Part shown: one piece after another, positions 1 through 6,041 of the stretch | How the letters are laid out: every line of letters starts with the position of its first letter | Numbering within the stretch: position 1 is the stretch's first letter | Assembly (NCBI RefSeq): GCF_947254915.1 | Contig: NZ_CAMYEZ010000125.1 | Coordinates: forward strand, 1-6,128 | Direction: 5' to 3' | Length of the DNA: 6,128 nt | DNA from: an uncultured Porphyromonas sp. | GTDB taxonomy: Bacteria; Bacteroidota; Bacteroidia; Bacteroidales; Porphyromonadaceae | Program-made: the position numbers and the translations under genes | Notes under the pieces: generated by a model | What the model was told of the DNA's origin: nothing | The model's input: only the letters and a program-made list of their open reading frames with translations | Databases searched by the model: none

Positions 1-146
1 GCCTTCTATAGGGGGGATACATTCATAATCCTATATTTTAGAGCCTACACCTGACAATAAATAAGGGGGGGCTGTGTGGAGTATCGCTACGTAGCACCAT
101 ATACTCACGCTATAGCTCCGCTTATATATCTATTGATGTCAATATC
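1..146. other. Non-coding left edge, no gene seen
   Basis: All readings of this stretch are interrupted by stops within short distances, and no protein family is recognisable. It is AT-richer than the genes to the right. It holds two G-runs (six G at 11-16, seven G at 65-71) and a 10-bp perfect palindrome gctacgtagc at 86-95. I see no promoter box that I would defend. It may be the flank of a gene lying beyond the left edge. Confidence 0.5.
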
Positions 147-150
147 TCCC

Positions 151-322
151 GAGGAAATCAGAAATCCTTAGGGAGCAAACGAAAATTCTCCACCGAGGGG
201 TGAAATAAAACTTCGGAAGAATGAAATGAAAGTTCGGATGAATGAAATGAAACTTCGGAAGAGTTTTTCGCTTCCTCGCTGGATAATCCTAGATTCCTAC
301 GGAGGAATTGTCCGATTTCCTC
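151..322. repeat. Intergenic repeat block bounded by 9-bp inverted repeats
   Basis: The block starts with gaggaaatc (151-159) and ends with its exact reverse complement gatttcctc (314-322). Between them lie the 21-bp tandem repeats. Each edge also sits in its own small hairpin. At the right edge ggaggaa (301-307) pairs with ttcctcc (317-323). At the left edge tccc...agga around 147-156 pairs imperfectly with tcct...ggga at 165-174. The design resembles a small non-autonomous repeat element of the kind scattered between genes in Bacteroidota, but a single copy cannot show mobility. No target-site duplication is obvious. An open frame crosses it on the minus strand (158-394) but starts with a TTG inside a terminator stem, so I do not call a gene. 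Confidence 0.45.
201..263. repeat. Three 21-bp tandem repeats
   Basis: Three consecutive 21-bp units lie at 201-221, 222-242 and 243-263. All have the pattern tgaaatgaaa(c/g)ttcgga followed by three or four variable bases. Units differ from each other at only a few positions. Because 21 is a multiple of three, one minus-strand frame stays open and reads as a seven-residue repeat SSE(V/L)xFH. That frame is a by-product of the period or a decayed coding repeat; nothing else supports translation. Confidence 0.85.
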
Positions 323-350
323 CACCTTTTGAAGTTGTACCACCGAGAGA

Positions 351-402
351 GACAAAAAGAGACTGCTACATTGCGGTGATGGAGTCCATCGCAATGTAGC
401 AG
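351..402 (-). terminator. Rho-independent terminator, minus strand
   Basis: A perfect 13-bp stem pairs 363-375 (ctgctacattgcg) with 390-402. Inside it, after a 3-nt bulge, atgga (379-383) faces tccat (385-389). Reading on the minus strand, the stem is followed at once by tctctttttg (361-352), a good T-run. No T-run follows on the plus strand, so the direction is minus. The stop codon of the C10 peptidase remnant (366-368) lies inside the stem, so the end of that gene and its terminator overlap. Confidence 0.7.
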
Positions 403-827
403 CCTCTTAGTAGCTGTTTGTCGTCTAGTGTGCTCTTGTCAAAGCGCATACTGAAGCGCCAAGTGGTAACTACGGAAGACTCCCTTCGCTGAGAGGTGCC
501 CGTACGATCAGGAATAATCCCAATGACTGCCCCCTGCCTAATGCTAAAGCCACCACCCCCGATGCCTAGCTCTGAGGGAACCAGGTAGTTGAGGTTGAAG
601 TAGCCATCGCTCATGCCTCCCCAGCCCCAGTTGATGTGAAAGAGACCATTCGCATCATACCCATCACAGACAAATGCGTGGTCACCGCCACTACAGACGA
701 TAGGTCGAGCGGCAATCAACTCATTACGTAGTAGCTGCTTCTAGGTAGCCTGCGTATAGTTCGCACGACTCTTGTAGCTCACGCACTTGTCGTAGCGAAA
801 GTGGTCGCGTAAGGCTCTAGCCACGAG
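366..827 (-). pseudogene. Remnant of a C10 (streptopain/PrtT-like) cysteine peptidase
   Basis: The minus strand from 719 to 366 encodes the C-terminal half of a C10-family secreted cysteine peptidase. It shows GGDHAFVCDGYD, which holds the catalytic His, then HINWGWGGMSDGYF and a Gly-rich GIGGGGF. Reading upstream in the same frame there is an amber TAG at 741-743. Family-like sequence continues before it: VARALRDHF, then RYDKCVSYKSRANYTQAT up to the stop, then KQLLRNEL after it. In relatives a Trp usually sits at this position, so a TGG-to-TAG change is likely. Upstream of 827 the frame meets TGA (828-830) and the family signal fades. The catalytic-Cys half and signal peptide are missing. 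The C-terminus stops inside a terminator hairpin, and no sorting domain is visible. The 117-residue open piece would begin at a TTG (719) and lacks half the active site, so I call a pseudogene. Confidence 0.85.
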
Positions 828-903
828 TCAAGACCTCTTACAAATCTGGTCAACACTGCGTGCTGAGGAAGCTTTTGTCTAAGCTAACTATCAGTACCAC
901 TTG

Positions 904-956
904 GGTGAAACTCTAGTTTCACCTGTATGAAACTCTAGTTTCTCCGCAGAGAAACT
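904..956. repeat. Cluster of gaaactctagtttc palindromes
   Basis: The first palindrome has arms ggtgaaact (904-912) and agtttcacc (915-923). The core tgaaactctagtttc recurs exactly at 906-920 and 928-942, a 22-bp offset. A third inverted pair, agtttctc (937-944) and gagaaact (949-956) with loop cgca, uses the right arm of the second palindrome. The second palindrome can therefore fold in two mutually exclusive ways. It could be an intergenic repeat family, a binding site for a dimeric regulator, or a processed RNA hairpin. No T-run follows, so it is not a plain terminator. Confidence 0.8.
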
Positions 957-1037
957 ACTCTCAACTCAGCAAGTATCAAGGGATAGTCTGGGAGAAAGCT
1001 GTCCGAAGATACCTTTATACAGGTACGCACTCAACTG

Positions 1038-1067
1038 TGCAACTACCCAGTAGGGGGTAATTTTGCA
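1038..1067. other. Imperfect hairpin upstream of the promoter
   Basis: tgcaa (1038-1042) pairs with ttgca (1063-1067), and taccc (1044-1048) with gggta (1055-1059), separated by small internal loops. It ends about 30 bp before the promoter box. It could be an operator or a weak terminator of leftward or rightward read-through; the stem is short and may be chance. Confidence 0.25.
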
Positions 1068-1098
1068 ATTAAATGTCCTTAGCTCGTGTGAGTTGTCT

Positions 1099-1106
1099 TA
1101 TCTTTG
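1099..1106 (+). promoter_or_regulatory. Bacteroidota -7 promoter box (TATCTTTG)
   Basis: TATCTTTG matches the Bacteroidota sigma-ABfr -7 consensus TAnnTTTG exactly. It lies 44 bp before the receptor ATG, giving an expected 5' leader of roughly 35-40 nt. I do not find a convincing TTTG -33 box at the usual spacing. The nearest TTTG (1062-1065) is about 33 bp away, too far. A weak -33 region could mean the promoter needs an activator. No Shine-Dalgarno is present before the start, as usual in this phylum. Confidence 0.6.
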
Positions 1107-1150
1107 TGCCTCAATAAAAGAGCAATATATCATCTTAATAATCATAATCT

Positions 1151-3787
1151 ATGCAGTACAGTAAACTACCAATCAGGGCGATGAGCGCACTCTTTGCGAC
1201 TCTCTGCTCGCTCTCTATGGCGGTGGCTGCGCCTGCAGCTCTTACAGCTGAGCGCACGCTGCCTATCGTATCTACTCATGCCGATGCGCACATCACGGGT
1301 CACGTGGTGGACGCTACGACGAAAAAGCACATCGCTGGCGCTACCATCATCATCCAGCAGTACAATGTCTCGGTTACGACCGATGCTTCGGGTCACTACT
1401 CCTTCCGCAATCAGAAGCCTGGCAAGCTCACCCTTACGATGCTTGCTGATGGCTATCTGACTCAGGTCAAGGAGGTCACCCTCAAGAAAGGGGAGACGCT
1501 AGAGGTTAATTTTGAGGCGATCCTTGATGACACTCAGCTTGAGGAGGTGGTTGTCACAGCAAACCGTCAGCGCACGCTACGTCGCTACGCTCCTACCCTG
1601 GTATCGGTGATCGACAGTAAGAGCTTCCAACTCAATAATGCGGTCAACCTTGCGGGTGGTCTTGCCTTCAAGCCTGGTATCCGTGTTGAGAACGATTGCC
1701 AGAACTGTGGCTTCAACCAGGTTCGTATCAACGGCCTAGACGGTCGCTACTCGCAGATCTTGATCGATAGCCGTCCCGTCTTCTCCGCACTAGCTGGTGT
1801 ATATGGTCTAGAGCAGCTCCCCGCTAATATGATAGACCGCGTAGAGGTCGTCCGTGGCGGTGGTTCAGCACTCTACGGTTCTTCAGCTATCGCTGGTGTG
1901 GTCAACGTAATCACCAAGGAGCCTACGACCAATAGCTTCTCACTGAGCGAAAACTTCTCACTCATCGGTGGCAAGAAGCCAGACAATACGATTGCTTTCA
2001 ACGGTACTATCCTCAGCCCTGACCGTGAGATGGGTGCGATGATCTTCGGACAGCATCGTACACGTACAGGTTGGGATGCCAATGGCGATGGCTTCTCCGA
2101 GATAGGACAGCTAGAGAGCCGTGCACTCGGTACGCATCTCTTCTTCCGCCTCAACCCCTACAACAAGATTACCGCTGAGATCCACTCCATCCAGGAGAAG
2201 CGTCGTGGTGGTGACCACTTCGAGCGTCCTGAGCACGTGGTCGCTGTCGCAGAGAGTGTCGGTCACTCGATCCTAAGCGGTAATCTACGCTACGATGCTC
2301 ACACAGCAGACTACAAGCACAACTTCCAGCTCTACGCCTCTGGTCAGCGTATCGTCCGCAACAGTTACTACGGTAGTATCGATGAGGACAAGGTGGCTTC
2401 GGAGGGACACCCTACACCTAAGGAGGCGTACGGTGACAACTACGGTCTGACTCACGGCAATGTAGCTATGGGCGGTGCTCAGTACACCTACAAGACGGAT
2501 AGACTCTTCTTCATGCCAGGCAATATCCTCGTCGGTGCTGAGTATCTATACGACCACCTCAACGATGAGATGCCTATCCTCAAGTATCAGAAGCTACCTG
2601 ACGGCACTTCTCGCGCTCCTGGTCTAGATCAGCGTATTCACAACCTAAGCCAGATCGCTCAGATTGAATGGACGAACAAAGTCTTTACCCTCCTCCTCGG
2701 TGGTCGTCTCGATGAGCACTCAGCAATTAGAACTGACAAGGGTGCTATCAAGCCTATCTTCACTCCTCGTGCTACGCTACGCTACAATCCATTCACCTGG
2801 ATGAACCTCCGTGCTTCCTATGCACAGGGCTTCCGCGCTCCTCAGACCTTCGACGAGGATCTACACGTCGGTGTCGTATCGGGTGAGGCACAGAAGGTTG
2901 TCAACGTGAAGGGCCTCAAGCCTGAGTACAGCCACAGCTTCAACCTGAGCAACGATATGTATTTCTCTCACGGAGCTATGCAGGCTAACCTCCTCCTCGA
3001 GGGCTTCTTCACACGTCTCAAGGGCGCTTTCAACACACGTCCTATAGAGGAGCGTGATGACTTTACACTCTTTGAGCGCTACAACGCTTCGAACGCTTCG
3101 GTCTATGGTGCCAATATCGAGGGTAAGGTTGCTTACAAGCGCTTTACCGTACAGGCTGGCTTTACCATTGCCAAGAGCCTCTGGGATGAGGCTGAGAGCA
3201 CAGGCGTAGAGCGTTCGCTCATCAAGGGTGAAAACGAGAAGGCTCCTAGCGATATCAATACGCTTGAAAACAATGGCCCAGAGAAGGCTGACGGCTTCCT
3301 TACCGATGGCGACGGCAAGTTTGTTAGCTTTGAGCTCAAGAGCCGCAACTTCATGAGGACGCCTATGACTTACGGCTACCTAACGCTAACCTACAACCCT
3401 GTCTCTACGCTTAACCTAACCGCTACGTGCAACTATACGGGCTCTATGTTTGCTCCGCACGTTATCGAGTATGGTGCTGAGAGCGCAGTCATAGACGGCA
3501 AGCTCGTTGCTGAGGGTAAGCGTGAGGCTGGTGCTAAGGACAAGAGCGGTGCTGCTCCTAAGTGGGGACGCATCGAGAAGACACCTTCATTCTTCGATCT
3601 AGGTGCTCGTATCTCTTACGACTTCGACATCTTCACCTCTTCATCTCTGCAACTCTTCCTCGGAGCCAACAACCTACTCAACTCATTCCAAAATGACTTT
3701 GACCTAGGTGGCGGACGTGATAGTGGCTATATCTACGGACCTATGCAGCCTCGCACGGTCTATATGGGTATGACGATGAAGTTCTAA
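1151..3787 (+). CDS. TonB-dependent outer-membrane receptor, probably heme/iron or metal uptake
   Basis: This protein of 878 residues imports a ligand across the outer membrane using TonB-ExbBD energy. A signal peptide covers about residues 1-27 or 1-33 (cleavage near AVA-AP or LTA-E). A carboxypeptidase-regulatory-like beta domain follows (about 47-125, ITGHVVD...). A TonB-box-like EEVVVTA is at 131-137. The plug (about 145-258) holds NDCQNCGF, RINGLDG, IDRVEVVRGGGSALYGSSAIAGVVNVI. The barrel runs from about 260 to the final Phe of YMGMTMKF, the usual outer-membrane assembly signal. FRAP (561-564), a following His572 and LKPE (589-592, at the place of NPNL) resemble heme-receptor signatures. 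Two charged stretches (about 677-725 and 774-808) are probably enlarged surface loops. The substrate is not proven: heme, siderophore, cobalamin or copper are all possible. No SusD or HmuY-like partner gene adjoins it, so it seems monocistronic. ATG 1151 fits the promoter; Met11 is an alternative start. Confidence 0.93.
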   Translation: MQYSKLPIRAMSALFATLCSLSMAVAAPAALTAERTLPIVSTHADAHITGHVVDATTKKHIAGATIIIQQYNVSVTTDASGHYSFRNQKPGKLTLTMLADGYLTQVKEVTLKKGETLEVNFEAILDDTQLEEVVVTANRQRTLRRYAPTLVSVIDSKSFQLNNAVNLAGGLAFKPGIRVENDCQNCGFNQVRINGLDGRYSQILIDSRPVFSALAGVYGLEQLPANMIDRVEVVRGGGSALYGSSAIAGVVNVITKEPTTNSFSLSENFSLIGGKKPDNTIAFNGTILSPDREMGAMIFGQHRTRTGWDANGDGFSEIGQLESRALGTHLFFRLNPYNKITAEIHSIQEKRRGGDHFERPEHVVAVAESVGHSILSGNLRYDAHTADYKHNFQLYASGQRIVRNSYYGSIDEDKVASEGHPTPKEAYGDNYGLTHGNVAMGGAQYTYKTDRLFFMPGNILVGAEYLYDHLNDEMPILKYQKLPDGTSRAPGLDQRIHNLSQIAQIEWTNKVFTLLLGGRLDEHSAIRTDKGAIKPIFTPRATLRYNPFTWMNLRASYAQGFRAPQTFDEDLHVGVVSGEAQKVVNVKGLKPEYSHSFNLSNDMYFSHGAMQANLLLEGFFTRLKGAFNTRPIEERDDFTLFERYNASNASVYGANIEGKVAYKRFTVQAGFTIAKSLWDEAESTGVERSLIKGENEKAPSDINTLENNGPEKADGFLTDGDGKFVSFELKSRNFMRTPMTYGYLTLTYNPVSTLNLTATCNYTGSMFAPHVIEYGAESAVIDGKLVAEGKREAGAKDKSGAAPKWGRIEKTPSFFDLGARISYDFDIFTSSSLQLFLGANNLLNSFQNDFDLGGGRDSGYIYGPMQPRTVYMGMTMKF

Positions 3788-3798
3788 GCCCTCCAGAC

Positions 3799-3814
3799 TG
3801 AGACTGCGGTCTCA
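3799..3814. other. Small hairpin after the receptor stop
   Basis: tgagac (3799-3804) and gtctca (3809-3814) form a 6-bp stem with a tgcg loop, 11 bp after the receptor stop. No T-run follows. It may help protect the 3' end of the mRNA or be chance. Confidence 0.35.
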
Positions 3815-3824
3815 ACCTAAGCAA

Positions 3825-3870
3825 AAGGGTGCAAGCTAGAGAGAAGTCTAGTTTGCACCCTTCTTGGTTT
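3825..3870. terminator. Bidirectional terminator between convergent genes
   Basis: A 16-bp stem pairs 3825-3840 with 3847-3862 around a 6-nt loop (gagaag). The only non-Watson-Crick pair is one G-T at 3835/3852. On the plus strand it is followed by ttcttggttt. On the minus strand the stem end merges into ccctttt, giving a short T-run. It lies between the receptor stop (3787) and the HemH stop (3885), which face each other, so it can end both transcripts. Confidence 0.85.
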
Positions 3871-3884
3871 ATGCAACAGTGGGG

Positions 3885-4874
3885 CTAGCGTTGCCGTTGT
3901 ACCCGCTCGACTAAGCTAGCGATGAGCGCCCCACTATCGGGGTGGGTGGAGAGACAGGGCACGTAGATAAGCTCTTCGCCACCGGCCGCAAGGAATAGAT
4001 CACGAGCCTCCAGCTGCAGATCCAACTTCGTCTCTAGGCAATCTGAGACAAAGCTAGGACTAAAGAGTACGATGCGACGTACCCCCTGAGCTGCGAGTTC
4101 TTGCAGTACACTGACGAGCGTCGGCTGTAGCCAGCACCCATGCCCCATAGCGGAGTGAAAGGTCAGATGAACCCGCTCCTCAGGCACGCCTAGTCTATGG
4201 GTCAAAGCTTGTAGCGTATCGACACACTGAGCGTGGTAGTCCCAGCCATGCGTCTGGTCGTACTTCAGATGCGCCTCGGGGATACTATGATAGGAGGCGA
4301 TGTAGTGGTAGGTACTGTCGCTCGTATTCACATGACTTTGGAGCACTTCAGACAGTTGCTGGATGTAGTGCGGGTCGGTACCCCAAGGAGTCAGCACAGA
4401 GGTCTTGTAATGTCCTCCAGTAGGCTTAGGCAGATCCGAGAAATAGGTGATGGCGCTCCCCGCATTACTCCTCGTGTACTGAGGAAAAAGCGGGAGCAGT
4501 AGCACCTCCACATCGTCCGTCCCGACAAGCTGGGCAATACGCTCGCCCCACTGAGCACGGCTTGTCTGCGTATAGCGTGGTGTGTAGAGCGTTGGGAGTT
4601 GCGTCAGCTGAGCGACTTGCTCTGCGAGTCGCTGCATCTCTGCGGTCAGAGGCATGACCCCATCGGAGAGCGCCAGGAGGCGACGATACCGCTCTGATGA
4701 GAAGTGCGTGCGACGAGGCACGATGATGCCACGTACCAGTAGCTGTCGCATCAGATAGGGTACAGAGATGATGTCCCCATCAGTGAGAAACTCCTGTAGG
4801 TATCTCCGTACATCCTCCTCGTCAGCTGTCCGTGGAGAGCCCGTATTGGTCAGTAGTATGATCTGCTGTGTCAA
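3885..4874 (-). CDS. hemH: Ferrochelatase (protoheme ferro-lyase)
   Basis: HemH inserts ferrous iron into protoporphyrin IX, the last step of the protoporphyrin route to heme, in the cytoplasm or at the membrane face. The 329-residue length fits bacterial ferrochelatases. Recognisable blocks are LLTNTGSP (7-14), VRRYLQEFLTD (22-32), LYTPRYTQ (96-103), LLLPLFPQYTRSNAGS (125-140), SYHSIPE with catalytic His196, and FVSDCLETK with the conserved acidic Glu281. The usual FQSRxG..WL block is changed to FHSAMGHGCWLQP (239-251). The start is TTG at 4874, only 4 nt after the upstream phosphoesterase stop. The next in-frame Met is at residue 42, inside the conserved core, so TTG is preferred and translational coupling is likely. 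The gene is last in its unit and ends at the shared terminator. Many Porphyromonas lack most heme-synthesis genes but keep hemH, so it may act on scavenged porphyrin; that is inference here. Confidence 0.93.
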   Translation of the reverse strand: MTQQIILLTNTGSPRTADEEDVRRYLQEFLTDGDIISVPYLMRQLLVRGIIVPRRTHFSSERYRRLLALSDGVMPLTAEMQRLAEQVAQLTQLPTLYTPRYTQTSRAQWGERIAQLVGTDDVEVLLLPLFPQYTRSNAGSAITYFSDLPKPTGGHYKTSVLTPWGTDPHYIQQLSEVLQSHVNTSDSTYHYIASYHSIPEAHLKYDQTHGWDYHAQCVDTLQALTHRLGVPEERVHLTFHSAMGHGCWLQPTLVSVLQELAAQGVRRIVLFSPSFVSDCLETKLDLQLEARDLFLAAGGEELIYVPCLSTHPDSGALIASLVERVQRQR

Positions 4875-4878
4875 GGCT

Positions 4879-6030
4879 TTATTGCTTGCTAGTGCTGTAC
4901 AAATCGAAGACTACCACCTCACTATTGGTAAAGAGTCTCATCGCTGGCCCCGCAGCGCCATATCCACTAGAGACGTAGACAGGCGTACCGTATCGCTCAG
5001 TGAAGCCGTGCGCTATCGGATAGTAAGCACGCACCAGTAGGGTGAAGGGGAAGATTTGTCCATCGTGTGTATGTCCATAGAGTGCCAAGTCAATGCCGTT
5101 GCTTGCGAGGCTGTCTAGCTGTCTCGGCTGGTGCTCGAAGAGAATGCGTGGCAGTCGCTGGCTCTCTTGCGGTATCTGACCAATTAATTCAGAGAGCGTA
5201 GCCCGCCCACGCTGCGTATAGTCATCCCGTCCGATGAGCGTCACTGCTCCGCCAGGCGTTGCGATAGAGTCCACGAGGAGCGTTCCCCCGACGAGCTTGA
5301 TCCAGGCCTTCTTCTTCGCCATGTCGGAGCGATACTCATGATTGCCCAGTACGTAGTAGCAGCCTAGTGGCGGTGTGATCTGCTGCATAATCTCTGGGAT
5401 GCTGTCTAGATAAGCAGGGTCGGGGTAGTAGTCAAAGATATCCCCACCCACGAGCATCAGGTCAGGCTCGGTCTTTTTGTAAAGCTCCACCAATCGCTCC
5501 GCAAAGGGTCGTCCGATCGTTTCGCTAAAGTGAAGGTCCGACACGAAGAGCACCCGCAGATGTTCCCGATCAGCCCCGAGTGGCTTGGTTAGCTCCACTT
5601 TATGCTCCACTATGTGCGGTGTCGCAGCCTGCTGGTAGCCATACATCATGAGGATTGCCGAGATCGCTACCGTAGCGAAGAAGAGAACCCACTTAGCTCG
5701 CTGGTATCCCCTGTCGCCTAGCCGTGAGCGAACCGTTTGTCCCGTGATGCGCTTGTAGAGTAGTCGTCCTCCATTGATCAGGAGCACTAGGGGTACTATA
5801 TATAGGAGTACGAAAGCCCACGAGCAGACGAAGACGATGCTAAAGGTGAGTAGCGCTGACGAAAGCTGATGACGCAGCAAAACCACCACAAGGACGAAGA
5901 GCAAGTCGGCTAGTAGCACCCCACGCAGCGACCGTCGCCACCAGCCACGAGGCATTGCCTGCCCTCCACGCCACACGAGGTAGAGGATACCTATGAGTTG
6001 TATGAAGAGCGTGTAGAGGAGGACGTGCAT
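4879..6030 (-). CDS. Membrane-anchored calcineurin-like metallophosphoesterase (YkuE/YaeI type)
   Basis: This 383-residue protein has an N-terminal membrane part and a C-terminal phosphoesterase domain. Hydrophobic segments lie at about 3-20, 37-53, 59-87 and 113-130. The loops at 21-36 and 88-112 are rich in Arg and Lys. By the positive-inside rule they face the cytoplasm, which places the catalytic domain in the periplasm. The domain (about 157-376) carries the full two-metal set: VSDLH (Asp165, His167), GGDIFD (Asp197), GNHEY (Asn230, His231), EHQP (His300) and GHTHDGQIFP (His320, His322). Relatives such as YkuE and YaeI are phosphodiesterases with poorly defined substrates, so I give no substrate. 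The start is ATG at 6030, 11 nt after the upstream stop and without a Shine-Dalgarno. The TAA stop is 4 nt before hemH, so the two genes form an operon. The link to heme is positional only. Confidence 0.9.
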   Translation of the reverse strand: MHVLLYTLFIQLIGILYLVWRGGQAMPRGWWRRSLRGVLLADLLFVLVVVLLRHQLSSALLTFSIVFVCSWAFVLLYIVPLVLLINGGRLLYKRITGQTVRSRLGDRGYQRAKWVLFFATVAISAILMMYGYQQAATPHIVEHKVELTKPLGADREHLRVLFVSDLHFSETIGRPFAERLVELYKKTEPDLMLVGGDIFDYYPDPAYLDSIPEIMQQITPPLGCYYVLGNHEYRSDMAKKKAWIKLVGGTLLVDSIATPGGAVTLIGRDDYTQRGRATLSELIGQIPQESQRLPRILFEHQPRQLDSLASNGIDLALYGHTHDGQIFPFTLLVRAYYPIAHGFTERYGTPVYVSSGYGAAGPAMRLFTNSEVVVFDLYSTSKQ

Positions 6031-6041
6031 ATTCGGAGGTT

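Larger units (their letters stand above)
828..1098. other. Intergenic region upstream of the receptor gene
   Basis: No reading frame of note is present. The left third may be further decayed protease DNA, but I cannot align it. The stretch contains the gaaactctagtttc palindrome cluster (904-956) and an imperfect hairpin at 1038-1067. It leads into the receptor promoter. Confidence 0.6.

Noticed and set aside
158..394. A 78-residue minus-strand open frame with SSE(V/L)xFH repeats
   Set aside because: It starts with TTG inside the terminator stem, has no family resemblance, and its repeats follow from the 21-bp DNA repeat. I describe it as a repeat block, not a gene.
741..743. Amber codon as a recoded amino acid (pyrrolysine-like read-through)
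   Set aside because: The upstream half of the protease with the catalytic Cys is missing and another in-frame stop (TGA 828-830) follows upstream, so ordinary decay explains it.
904..956. CRISPR-like repeats
   Set aside because: Only two copies, short palindromic units, a spacer of 7 bp, and no cas genes.
1062..1065. TTTG as the -33 promoter box of the receptor gene
   Set aside because: It lies about 33 bp from the -7 box, well over the usual spacing of about 19-21 bp.
1873..2154. Open minus-strand frame inside the receptor gene (and similar ones at 1166-1396 and 3133-3354)
   Set aside because: These are antisense shadows of the receptor coding sequence with no family features or promoter.
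1151..3787. Naming the receptor hmuR or btuB
   Set aside because: The protein is much longer than P. gingivalis HmuR, there is no hmuY partner, and no B12 genes or riboswitch are nearby. The ligand cannot be fixed from the sequence.
4233..4502. Plus-strand open frames opposite hemH and the phosphoesterase (also 4768-5040)
   Set aside because: They are shadows of well-supported genes on the other strand, with no recognisable domains.
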